In this document: positions 44,931-55,527 of the stretch, piece by piece
Numbering within the stretch: position 1 is the stretch's first letter
Layout: every line of letters starts with the position of its first letter
Source: Aplectana chamaeleonis
Lineage: Eukaryota; Nematoda; Chromadorea; Rhabditida; Cosmocercidae
Length of the DNA: 64,000 nucleotides
Reading direction: 5' to 3'
NCBI GenBank assembly: GCA_029168955.1
Contig: JAPDOI010000150.1
Span: forward strand, 1,406,121 to 1,470,120
The notes under the pieces: model-generated
Seen by the model: the letters and a program-made list of their open reading frames with translations, nothing else
What the model was told of the DNA's origin: nothing
Databases searched by the model: none
Translations under genes and position numbers: made by a program

Positions 44931-46440
44931 CACGGTCCAGAGTGCTCCAGTCAGCGCACATGACCAACAAAGCCTGCTATTTTCTCCAGGGTCAAAAAGT
45001 TGTGGTACCCGCCCCCCTTTGGGCCTTTGAACTCTGACTGTCCCCGTGAGACTCTTTGTATGAGCCCAATGCTTACGCTTCCGGACCAAAGTTGAATTTA
45101 TGGCCCATCACCAAGCTCCCGGAACCAAATTTGAATTTATGCGCTCACTCCCACCTAATGAAGAAAAGAATTTTCACTCTGCTTTCGAAGCCCAGAATAC
45201 ATGCGCTCGCAAATTTGGGTTGAAATACCACCGGAAATAGAAATTCATGGCTCTGATTACAGTTGTGCCTGCGCATTTTGAAGCGTCAAAAACGACCCAC
45301 AATGTTGCTACACGAGCAAAGGAAATGGGATTACGCCCTGTGTTTCTCCTGCCCCCTGTAGGCTAAGGTCGCCGTCCTGCTCCAGAACAGAGCTTGCTGG
45401 ACCATGGCCCCACTGTCGTCGATGCATGTGATTTACTTATTGCGCGTTGGGAAATGGCCGTCCCACTGTTAAGGAGCAGGGCGCAAGGCAAGGAGGAGAA
45501 GTACAGTAGGCGGAGCCAACTTCTCACGACACGTGTAGCGACACCGTGTTTGTAGTCGTTTCCTTGGCGCTTCAAAAATGCGTAGGCAATCTGCTGTGAG
45601 CTATAGCCCAGCATCTCTATTTTCCCTAGTTATCTCCACCACAAAGTGTATGTGTTCTGCCTTCAAAGATTGCCTTTCATCCTGACTTCTCCGTAAACAT
45701 TCTGTTGCAAGTAATCAATTGCCATCTACGTAACAGTTCCGTCTTTGACGTCCATCACGTCATGGAGAAGTGCCCTGTCGTCGTCATCCACAATAAGATT
45801 TGAACAGGATCTATCTTGCCAGATTTTTAAAAATGATTTCTTCTGTGGAGATTTCTCACTCACTCGAACAACCCTCATGTTGCGCAGAATCAAAGTTTCT
45901 GCTCTCAATTTTGAGAAACTGTTTCGAATTTATGGGAGCTTCTTCTAATAGCGTTATGCTTCAGGCTTATGCTTGCTATTACACACGGAAGTACAAAAAA
46001 TGAAGTTCTCTGGACAAACAGACTATGCAGGCGATTTCGTAATGGAAGGCGTGGTGAGAAAGCTAGTGAGATTAATACACAGGTAGGCTTCTTGAAAATC
46101 TGCCTTTTTATTCTTTTTCTGATGTGTCAAAGGCGTACTTTTTAAGCTAAAAATTTTGCAAATAAATATTAAGCGCTGACTTTGATCTACGATGTAAAAA
46201 TTACCTGCCACAAACCAAGAATCGTTTTCTTCAGTTCTCTGTCAATAGTCGAGGCTTTCAGCTTCCTGCATTCCAGAATTTGAAATTTCGCTTTCCAAGT
46301 TCTGAAAAACTTGTCAAATCTGGTCTTGAAGGAGAGGATTTTCTGAGAGAAGATCTATAGTTGCTCTCTCCATATCTCTCCTCTTACCTCTTCTGTTATG
46401 CACAACAGCAATCTTCTAACAAGCCTGGAGAGGAGACTCT
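44931..46440. other. Unassigned stretch
   Basis: It may hold more of the LINE's 5' part up to about 45.1 kb, but no endonuclease motif is seen. The rest has only short frames without support. Confidence 0.35.
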
Positions 46441-46441
46441 C

Positions 46442-46887
46442 AAAGGCAGGGTTCATGATTCAAAATCTCTAGTTTTTAACACAGAGACGTGAGCTTTGGA
46501 ACCCACAGTAAAGAGCGAATCACGAAACCCCTGAAGGAAGTGGGGGGGAGAAAATCGCGTGGGCCAGTCAACCCATTTGGCCAATTCTGCTCCCCAAACT
46601 GATCCTTTCTGAAGAAGCTTGAACACGTAAACAGCCGGTCAGCAGAGGTTACGGCTTCGATAAGTAGTAGTGGATAAGGTGGATCCATTGGCATCACATG
46701 GAGAGGCTTCCATTCCTCACATCAGGTCATTCACTTACATTCACAAAAATACGACGTCACACAATTACCCGGGAAAAAGTGGATTTCTCGTCTTCTTCCT
46801 GCAGTTCCTCCTGACGTTGTTGTCACAGCGAGCTTCTGAGCTTGGTCATAATCTGCAAGTAAGCTGAATTTGTCGTGAACACTGCCT
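46442..46887 (+). mobile_element. MITE-I copy 2
   Basis: Tips AAGGCAGGGTTCATGAT and TGTCGTGAACACTGCCTT. The interior is related to 32859-33289 near both ends. The flanks (CA / CA) no longer show TA. Confidence 0.75.
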
Positions 46888-47348
46888 TCAAGTATTCCAC
46901 GGCTCTGTCTTCTGTAAGAAAATCTAAAATCCCATCACTCATGGTGGCTCGTGCATTACGCCCCGATAGCTTCTGCCTCCATTTGCGCTTGCAGTCTATA
47001 GCCAGCGTTCCGCGCACGCTGCACAAGGAGATCCTTTAGAATTAGGGGTTTTCACGTACTTGATCGGCCTTGTTCTAATTTCTGCCATTAGGCCGGGATC
47101 GCTGTACTCCCAGCGACCAGCGACAGTGCACATCAGGCATACCGATTTTCGGTCGATATTGATGATGAACATTGCGTCCACATCTTGCTCGTAGCCGGAG
47201 GCATATGATCCCGGCCGCCTTAGGGTTGGGTGAACGTTTATTAAAAAATCGGTTGCTGTTAAATGATTATTTGAAGTGCAGGGCTAACTTACGAGCTGAA
47301 TTTCCTCCACTTTGTTCGTCACCTCCAACCGATACCATATGCATTTAG
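46888..47348. repeat. Contains a block shared with 11047-11115
   Basis: On the minus strand, 47168-47095 reads 'gacgcaatgttcatcatcaa', 'atcgaccgaaaatcgg' and 'cactgtcgctg', close to the + strand at 11047-11115. A dispersed sequence of unknown nature. The minus frame 47181-46996 covers it. Confidence 0.45.
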
Positions 47349-47520
47349 CCTGGCCACAAAGTGTTTTAGACGCGGACGAAGGACGAGATAAATACTATAT
47401 TGTCCAAATGTTACTGCCAAAAGCGACAAGTGCAATGACAACAGATTCAACTCCAGGTTGGTTGAAGTTTACCGTCCGTCTCCCCATGCAGGGTCGAGCA
47501 ATGTTGGGAATTTTTCCAAA
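47349..47520 (+). CDS. Candidate exon, unknown protein
   Basis: An acceptor-like GCATTTAG (to 47348) opens a frame WPQSVLDADEGRDKYYIVQM, then TTDSTPGWLKFTVRLPMQGR, AMLGIFPK. A GTGAGG donor at 47521 leaves two bases for the next codon. The composition is that of a folded soluble domain, and the frame stops just past the donor. The exit phase does not fit the exon at 50200 directly, so an exon is missing in between or this belongs to a different gene. No domain recognised. Confidence 0.3.
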
Positions 47521-48499
47521 GTGAGGGTCGCAACCTAGCTTCAGAGTATGGGGAGTCGCATGGCTAAATTTTCAGGCTTTGCCTTTCTCCTTGGGTTAAA
47601 CTCAGCTTCACCATAGAATGTTTTCAAATTGATTTTTCCACAACCCCAGATTATTTGTAACCGGTTTGCCAATGGCTAGCGATCGTAAAAAGGCAGACTA
47701 GCCCAGCGGTTCGGCAAATAGGATTCAACATATAGGCCAATGCTCGCTCCCTGTAAAGGATAAAATTAATAATTTGTCCGTTAGGGAAAACTGGTGTCGA
47801 AAGACCGTTTGTTTTTCCTGAATGGCCAACCTTCTCTCAGTCTTGGTTTTCATTCAAAAGGCGGCAGTCGGGCATGAGGTGCATCTATATAAATGACAAA
47901 TGTTTGCTCTCACCAAGTTAGAATATCGAAAACAAAGAAGAAAGTGGACGAGTTTAAGAGGAGAAAAAGTCGTAGAGATTGCGAATATTGACAGCTAAAC
48001 TTCTCCATCGATGCAAATTTGCATTACAGTCTTGAGGGGTATACTCTTCATTAGAAATTTGACCAGAGAACGCTCATATTTTAAAGGTTGAACCTGTTAA
48101 AATACAAGGGGAACGAAGATATTTGAAAAAAAGAAGATGCCATTGAATTTTTGGACCGCTACTGTGTAATAAACTGACAAAAATCTGATTGACGCAATAA
48201 TAAAGATCGACCAAAGACCATCGATAAACATAAGATGGGGCCACATGGTGATGGAACGCTAACGAAGTTTCATAACGTCTTCCCCTCAAAAAGACACGCA
48301 TGGCCCATGATTGCTGATCAAAGTACACAGAAAGGGGGCGCTCAGAATCTGTTCGACTGGCTTCCCAGCGACGTCGTATATACAACCCGCTGTAGCTTAC
48401 CGTCGCCTGCATCACCATGCGTACCGAACGAACTGCTCTTAGGGCCTCCCACTGTACTCTCGATCAACAGACCCGTGATAAACACTTGATTTGAGTTTC

Positions 48500-49900
48500 A
48501 TGTGATGAGAGCTTGGATCGTCTCTCATTTGCATATTCCTGACGCACAATGATGCTCCAGATGTTATCACTGGGATTAGGACTGCCGCCCAGCTCTTAAC
48601 ATCGATGTTCTTGGCTTCAAACCAAGCCATTGTCGAGCGACTCTCATGGATAGCTGCGTTTTCCTGTTGAAGAATGTAGCGTGCTCGAGCGCAAACCCTT
48701 AAAGGCAGTGTTCACGATAAAAATCGTTTTTCTGTTTTCCCGCCTATATTGAAAACGACCCCATGCTGATTCCAATGATGTCTCTGAAATCGTACAAGAC
48801 CTTCTGGGAACGGAGTTATGGTCCCTCAAAAACTGAACTAAGGAAACATGGTGGACGAGTTGTCCGAGGCTTGTAACTTCCGTCTTTACAGCCGATGCAT
48901 GCGAGCTGACCTGAGTAAAGAGAGAAGTTGAGAATGAAGGGAAGAACGGGGCTACGATTAGAAATCATCGCTCATCTCACGATCTCGAGCATTCATTTGT
49001 TCACGTCGGTGGGCGTGTGATGCGCTTTGGGGTTTTCAATGCGCCTGAAGTTGCAACTTCGCCCTTTGGGACTCTTCCTGGCCTGTTTTCATGCGTTCTT
49101 TCGAGGTCAACGTTACAGTGTGCCCTTCCACTACCCATTTCTGGTGGAAACTGAAACACATTTTTTATCGTGAACACTGCCTTTAACCGTAGAACCAAGT
49201 GCGTTTGGAGGAGGTTCTAGTAGTCAATGGAATCCATTTTGTTTTAAATAACCCCGACAGCCGCTTTACCAGAATCACAAAACGCTTTCCAAACCATAAG
49301 TTTCCAGCTCCAAAATTCCTCCTAGAAAAGTGAGTGCCTGTCCTTCAGGATCCCTCCCGTAGTAGTGGCATATCCTATCAAGACCAAAGTACTTTAATTT
49401 CACTTTTTCTCGTCGGGAAACACGACTTGGATCTACAAAAATCTAGCCGAAATGAAAGAAGTTCACACCTGTGTCCCAATCGCGGCTCATGTTGTTCTTG
49501 GCGAAAACGAGGTTGTTTCCACCTTTCTGAGCCATTCTTTTAAAAGTCTTCACCTTAGCTGAGCGCAGGCATGCCGAAGTAACGATGATGCGATGGATCG
49601 TGTCACGGCTAACATAAAGTCCTCAGTGAGCCTTTCAGCTGGCGGAGGGTCGTCGTTGATTCGAAGCTTTGCGTATAACAAGCCGTCTTTCTACGTTCAC
49701 TGGTCTTATTTGACCTTTCTTGGGAGTGCAGCTGTTACGTACATACGTGTTGCGGAGACATTCGCAGAGCGTCCAGCTTGGCGAGAAATCGCAAGGTTCG
49801 ACAACCCAGAGTCGTGGAGACTAAAATTTGGGGTTTTCCCGGATCGGAGAACATCGCAGCTCTTTGGAATTGTGAAAACCAGTAATGGATGAGGAACGAA
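48500..49900 (-). pseudogene. Tc1-like transposase, broken and interrupted
   Basis: Minus-strand blocks in order: ERRLVIRKASN; SRDTIHRIIVTSACLRSAKV; NNLVFAKNNMSRDWDT; VVFPDEKK (first catalytic Asp, after a probable small intron following GGGACACAG/GTG); RRNFGAGNLWFGKRF; then, beyond the inserted MITE (48702-49183), YILQQENAAIHESRSTMAWF and SDNIWSIIVRQEYANER. At the second catalytic position Asp is replaced by Glu (QQENAAIH). The third acidic site reads SDN where Tc1 usually has IEN. Stops and frameshifts are common. Inactive. Confidence 0.8.
48702..49183 (+). mobile_element. MITE-A, full length, inside the Tc1 remnant
   Basis: AAGGCAGTGTTCACGATAAA at the left, TATCGTGAACACTGCCTT at the right, TA on both sides (48700-48701; 49184-49185). 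The best-preserved copy; it defines the family orientation used here. Confidence 0.93.
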
Positions 49901-50199
49901 AAACGTTCCCTCATCGAGAAAAACTTCCTGTAAAAGCGGGAAAATTTTGAGAAAAATTGGATGTCCCTATAATTATGCGACGGTCAAAGATCACCGTTTT
50001 GAGCAAAACTCAAGCGTCAACCTCTTCCAGAGACAGCAAAACGCGCTGAAAGATTGGTCTGTGAGTATATTTTTCCCAACTTGAATGTAATGGTTCACAC
50101 CGTAAGGTTCTAGCTACAGAGCTGCAAAAAATAAGAGCCAAAATTTAAGTGTCACTATAATTGGTGCAACTGGACTGTAATATTTGGTAGATTTTTTAG

Positions 50200-52418
50200 G
50201 AGCACGTGGAAGAGTTAGGATATCTGAGAAATTGGGACCTGTCCCCAAGAAGATGTACAGAGTGCCTTCTCAAAGACTTTTATTATGACGTTACAGATGG
50301 CTTCATAAGAAGCAAGGAAGAAGAGGCAGAAGCAAAGAAAGACGACAGAGAGAGAAAGAAAGAGAAAGAGGAGGAGGACAAAGAACAATCTGAAAGGTGA
50401 AGATTCACCCGTTCTGAAAAAAAGTGCAGTGGTGCGCTCGATATGTAGCCTAAAGCAAATGGAAAAAGCGGTGGTGCGGTTATGACTCGTCCTAACATAC
50501 CAGATTATTCAATAAGTCTTGTCGTTCGATAAGAGAGGGCGTTGCTAGTAGCCCAAAAAATTTTTATTTTGTTGGTACACTCTTCATAATGAACGTATAT
50601 AAAAATTTGTTTCAGAGCTTTTGCCGTGCTGCTCATGGGAGTCGCAGGATGTCCGTTTGCTGCTGCGCCTACTTACTGCACTGTGCGGCGGTGGTCGAGG
50701 ACGGGTAAGGTGATTTCCACTGACTCACAGTGCATTCAATGGAGGTCTAAACTAGACAACGCCCCCTTCATGTTCGCCAGCCAGATGCAAAGCAAAATCT
50801 GAAACACCACGGTTCCGCATGAGCGAGGTGCAATCATGATCTACCTTTAACCTTGACTGCAATATTATTGACTGTACATACTCATTTTCTGAATGCAACC
50901 CTAATCCATGGGCTGTACTCCATGGAGTTCAACTTTACCTACTTCAAAAGCTTCCAGAAGCGTTCTGGAATGAGCGCGGCTTCTCTAGTCTTCATCAAGA
51001 GATAAAATCTACCTTTGTTGTTGTTTAGTAGGGAATTTTGACGGTGGAGGTGGAATATTTTTTTGCAGAACCCCAGTACCCAAAACCAGCTCGGCTAAGG
51101 CAGTCGTGAATGACAAAATCGTGCGTCGAAAGACTATCGATCACTTTTTGAACCAATTCGCCTCCCATCGGTGCGGAGGAGTATAATCTTCAACTCTTCA
51201 CAAATTCTTTTCCTTGCATAAAGAACATAAATTCTGGTATTTCAGAGTCTGCAGTACGACATACCACGTACTCATTTACTGGTGTCCAGGGTTATTTGCG
51301 ACTCCTCTGCCCTTCCTGTGTTAACTGCAGCCTGTGCTAAACGCTGGACAAAAGTTTGGAAGGCATAGTCCAACTTCCGATGGGCCAAATCTGAGATTTC
51401 CACATAATTGTTGAGAGTAGATCCACCCAGTACTAACACCTGCATGCGTGTGATAACCTGTTCCTCTGAATAGCTCATCAAGATATAGGAGGAAGCCACT
51501 GAAAGCGCCCACATCAGGGAGTCGCTCTTTGTTACTCCTTTTTGGCTTTCGAGCTCAGCATTGGTTCACGCAGATGATGTGAAGCAGGAGTCAGTTTTAA
51601 CGAATGTGTCGGTTTGAGGCTTCGGCAAGGATCCAGCATAATGAGTTGCCAATGCGTCAGAGAAGCGACTCATCGCAGCCTCTTCAGTCTCGCTCTGCAC
51701 AATTACTGATATGGTTTTGCGGTTGGGGGCGGCAGTGGAGCTTCGACAATGGGGGTGTACCCCATGATCCTTCCAAGCTTAACGGCGAGCAGGTCTTCCG
51801 CAGATCTGTAGATCCTCCATGGCAAGAAAAAGTTTGAAGCTGGAATTCGAAAGATTAAAATTAGAATCCCTCACTAGGCACATTATGTTTTTCCTTTGAT
51901 TCAGTGCATTTCAATGAACTCTCTGATCAAAGAAAACACTAAAGCCTAAGCTCGCTCGGATGAGTCCGGGGCGGAGAAAGCAGCGGACAGCGGTCGGTCA
52001 TGGCGGGAGATAGATGGCGATAAGCGAGAAGTCTAGATCGGATAAGCCCGATAAGCCTTACTTCTGACAGGATCGGAAATGAGAGAGAGCTCGGCTATAT
52101 CTCCACCATCAAAATTATTTTTATTCCACATTTGAGAAGAATCATTACAAAAGGGAATAAACTTTTAACGATATATTCACTCCCAATAGTTTTTCTGACT
52201 TGTATGTTCCAAGAAACTAGGGCACTCTTGCTGGTTTTGGGAAGAAGTTAGTCTCAGTTTTTCGCAATTTTTCCTTTCGTTTAATAAGACTCCATAATTC
52301 TATCGGTGACAACTGAAATATTTTGATTTCAGGTCGGCCACTCTCATCGATAGATGAAGTGTCAAATGACAGTGAACCCTCCAACAAAAGTCGCCGCAAC
52401 AGTATCAAAGTAGCATGA
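50200..52418 (+). CDS. Three 3'-terminal exons of a membrane-protein gene
   Basis: Exons 50200-50396, 50616-50704 and 52333-52418, each with AG/GT borders (TTTTTTAG, AAAG/GTGAAG, TGTTTCAG, CGG/GTAAGG, GATTTCAG). The phases agree across both joins and the product stops at 52416-52418; AATAAA follows at 52476. The first exon reads EHVEELGYLRNWDLSPRR, CTECLLKDFYYDVTDGFI, then a Glu/Lys/Arg coil. The second gives one hydrophobic helix (AFAVLLMGVAGCPFAAAPTY). The last gives a Ser-rich polar tail (GRPLSSIDEVSNDSEPSN, KSRRNSIKVA) with an RRNS site that could be phosphorylated. An alternative third exon after TTTTGCAG (51069) in the same phase would end after EPQYPKPARLRQS. The 5' exons are missing. 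Function unknown. Resembles exons at 18053 and 22112. Confidence 0.6.
51390..51560 (+). mobile_element. MITE-F fragment in an intron
   Basis: Shares 'gatttccacataattgt', 'gtagatccaccc' and 'gatataggaggaagccac' with 13619-13815. It lies inside the second intron of the 50-kb gene. The minus frames here (51272-51514) read repeat DNA. Confidence 0.6.
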
Positions 52419-52475
52419 AATGGTCAATTAGTAAATTAACGAGATACAATCGATCACCCGATTCACGCAGAAGAG

Positions 52476-52481
52476 AATAAA
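52476..52481 (+). promoter_or_regulatory. Poly(A) signal AATAAA
   Basis: It lies 58 nt after the stop of the gene ending at 52418, a normal spacing for a nematode 3' end. Confidence 0.55.
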
Positions 52482-54440
52482 ATGATTTTCTCCGTAGACC
52501 CTCCAAGACCCTCCTGAACGTTCAGTCTGCAATGTTCACGCTGATTGCAAGAGGGTGTGCGGCGAAAAAAAGGCGAAAAACCGCAAGAGGTGATCCGACG
52601 TCCCTGTTCGAGAATCTTCGAGACCACAACGTCACAACACGCTTTCGCCATCTGCGTGCACTTTGTGGGCTGAACGCGATTGCGTAGATGACTCTTATTC
52701 AACCAGTGAAAACGTCCACGGTTAAAACAAACTATCTCTGATTCACTTGCTACCTTACTGCGTATTACCGTAGAGAGGAGCTTGAAGGCGAACCTCACGA
52801 AATGGTGAGATGGTTGCTAACTATAAACGAGATAGCTGGCAGCAGACTTTAACGGAGAAAAAACATATTGCACCCAAACTAATATTCAAACATTACATTC
52901 TAGCAGTCGATACTAACATGGATGAGCACAACAACACAAAAAAACGCGCCAAATACATATAAGCCGCTTCAACCCAGGTCACTGAGAGCGCGGTCAACAC
53001 TAGAGACAAGCCCACAATCGGTAAGGTTTCCATCAAAATAGGACTTCAGGGCGTCTCATACTTACCAGCACAAAGGGAACATTGTTGCCAGGGTAATTGC
53101 TGATAAAAATTAATCAAATATTGTTGATTTTATCTTGAGCGATTGCGGCTACAGGCTATAAAACGGCAAAATTCACCTGGTTCCTACACCTGCTGGTGCA
53201 GGAGCGGAGAGTTAGAAGGGCGCGGTGAGGGAGAGCGGAGGGCAGACGGAGGCTGCCCAGGCGTCGTGCGCAACGCCCGCGCCCTCGAATGATGCTTCAA
53301 TTACGACGTTTGCATACAGGGTATCTATATCTCGACTCGCTCACTTGAGCTGTTCTCCAGGCACTCGTGGATGTCGACTCCAACCCACATGCCGGTCGAC
53401 AGCAAGTGTCGTCGGGTGTCACGGCCAGCGCTCGTTGCGCCATTCGCTGGCGGTCGGCCTGATCAGATGTCGACCGCGGGCTGTGGTTGTGGCGCCTGAC
53501 TACAATTGCGACTCATTTCAAAGGTTCCCACAGAAAGAGTGATTCCACCGTCACGTTCCACGGTGGGGTGCACTCCCATTGTGGGCTGTGGGGAGATGGG
53601 CCCGCAGTTGGAAACGATCCCATTCAGACATTACTTCTTAAATTTCTTTTGCACATTCCACATACTGCTTGAATCGTTCAAGAAAATCCAAATAATGCTT
53701 AGAAACGTCAGCTCAAGATGAATGGATGATTATAAAATGAACGCATAAGACACTAAAAGATCACAAGTGAGCGATTGAGCATGCAAGAACATATACATGA
53801 TAGAGGCAACACTTGCGTCTCGGAATTAAAGAGACAAAACGAAAAAAAGGACAGTGACATGGAACAAATAAAACAGTAACGGCATTAACACAAAGCACAT
53901 ACGTCATAATAAAAGGAACAACCGAAGCAGCCTCTTTCTTCCTGAAACCTAGTTTTGACTGCAGGTGGTCGCTGCGGCCATGCGAATGGCAAATGTTCCT
54001 TTTTTCATCGCGCGCGTAACGGAAAGCCGCTCCACCATTGTGAGCTTCGTGGCAAACGTCCTACATCGCCAAGGTCGCGGCGGTGAAATCCTATGTGTTT
54101 ACTGCTTCGCTGCTGGTGGAGCGACTCTCGATAGTCGTTGATCATCGCTCAATCGCAGCCATTATGGCAGCAGATGGAGCGATTCTAGTGAACGTTGACC
54201 CTTTCACATGACAAGATCAGTGTTTTCGAGTCGAAACGCGTCATTGATGAATACCTGTTTCATTAATTTGCATTGATTGGATTAGAATTTCTTGTGCTTG
54301 TATGATCCGTGGGCCTATGCACTATGAATATAATCGCTGAAGCCGCTGCTACATCGCTGCAGCAGCAGTAGCAAAATCGCTGCGATGAAAAACAGCAGCG
54401 ATGCAGTCAAAACTCAGGCTTAAAGTTCTTTCATAATCTC
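52482..54440. other. Unassigned stretch
   Basis: A GC-rich part at 53160-53610 carries overlapping frames without domains. Nothing recognised. Confidence 0.4.
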
Positions 54441-54563
54441 TGCCGGCCGACGTCCGGACGACTCGTTATCAAATTTGATAAGTTAAGATAGATAAGATGG
54501 GCAGGGTAGGGTAGATAGATATTACTACATTCGATAACGAGTCGTCTGACGTCGTGGTCGGGC
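54441..54563. repeat. Hairpin
   Basis: 'gccggccgacgtccggacga' with following 'ctcgttatc' is mirrored by 'gataacgagtcgtctgacgt' and 'cgtggtcgggc'. Stem about 34 bp, loop about 55 bp containing 'gataag/gatag' words. Confidence 0.75.
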
Positions 54564-55352
54564 AAGTGGCGTGAAAGGAGGCTTAAGTCTACGCACGTTT
54601 ATCGGTCCAGTAGTGATAGACCACTTGGGAAAGAATTTAGCGCTAAGTACACACTTCCGCGTTACGGAAGACCCCATATGCAATCAGGCTCACTACAAAG
54701 AGAAATGAGATTTTTCTGGCTTCTTGCAGACTTACTTGTCCGAAGAATACATCATCGCTGAAGAGAACAAATGAAAATCCGCGACAAAAATCTAATGGAA
54801 TATGTCTCGGAGACCAGCAAAAAAAAACAACATCGTGTAACAATTACAGAATAACAACCTTCATCATGATACAAGAGGTGGATATATGAGTTACGCTCAG
54901 AGTGTCGTGTGTATTTCTGTCTCATTCCCTAAACTCCTATCGTACTATCGTATAGTAGACGCTTTCTCTTCTCTTCTGTCCCTTCCACCCCCTCACCTCA
55001 ACATCTTACCCCATCGGCATTTTCTACCATAAGCAACGCCACGGCCAACACGCCCATCCGAGATCAAAGAAGCCATGAGAGATTTTATCTGGATTTCGGG
55101 CTCCCTTAAACCTCGATCTCCTAGTGGGATCGTCTGCGCCAAGATCGTCCCAACACTTTAAGCTAAAACCCAAAACTTTTACATTTCTCCGATCAAAGCG
55201 GTTACTGAGGTCGATCGTAAGCTCACTTCGTAAGGGGAGTTCGCCATGAGATCCTCTGTCTTCCAGCGCGAGTTCGTGTGTGTCATCCCAGACCCACGGA
55301 GTCCAAACAAAAAGTCGTCGAATAGAAAAAGTCGTTCTCGGAAGTGATGATA
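54564..55352. other. Unassigned stretch
   Basis: The minus frames 54843-54643 (with a GTAAGT donor motif inside) and 55365-55024 are open, but I recognise no family. The first could be a small hydrophobic exon; the evidence is weak. Confidence 0.3.
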
Positions 55353-55443
55353 CCAGGTTGTCCAATAATTCCTGTACGAAAAATTTTCAAAATTCTCAAT
55401 TTTCCTTGCAGAAGTGCGTTATAAATATCAGGTAAAGTGTAAT

Positions 55444-55490
55444 GAACCTTCTAGAAGGTTCTCCAAAGTTCTACGCTAGGGGTATATAAG
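55444..55490 (+). promoter_or_regulatory. Mariner promoter: HSE-like palindrome and TATA box
   Basis: GAACCTTCTAGAAGGTTC at 55444-55461, then TATATAAG at 55483-55490, and the transposase start at 55528. Conserved with copy 1 even though the coding region has decayed. Confidence 0.6.
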
Positions 55491-55527
55491 GCGCAGTCGC
55501 TGCGTCTAGCTACCAGCATAAGCTAAA

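Larger units (their letters stand above)
48500..50176 (-). mobile_element. Tc1-like transposon remnant, split by MITE-A
   Basis: The right tip, read on the minus strand, is CAGTCCAGTTGCACCAATTA followed by TAGTGACAC, with TA just outside (50177-50178): a Tc1-type terminal repeat. Minus-strand coding continues from about 49900 down to 49220 and resumes below the MITE at 48700-48500. The left terminal repeat was not found. Confidence 0.8.

Noticed and set aside
913..49183. Calling the AAGGCAGTG elements piggyBac-type because of TTAA flanks
   Set aside because: Part of TTAA is supplied by the element tip itself (CCTT/AAGG). Copies with non-TTAA flanks keep only TA, so TTAA is not established as the target.
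51958..51990. Hammerhead-ribozyme-like words (GGATGAGTCCGGGGCGGAGAAAG, partly shared with 22911)
   Set aside because: The core has a wrong base in the CUGAUGA box, the stem II closing pair is missing, and no stem III or cleavage site is found. The shared block is part of a dispersed repeat.
53225..53721. Frames in the GC-rich block at 53.2-53.7 kb
   Set aside because: Three overlapping frames with no domain, splice context or poly(A) signal.
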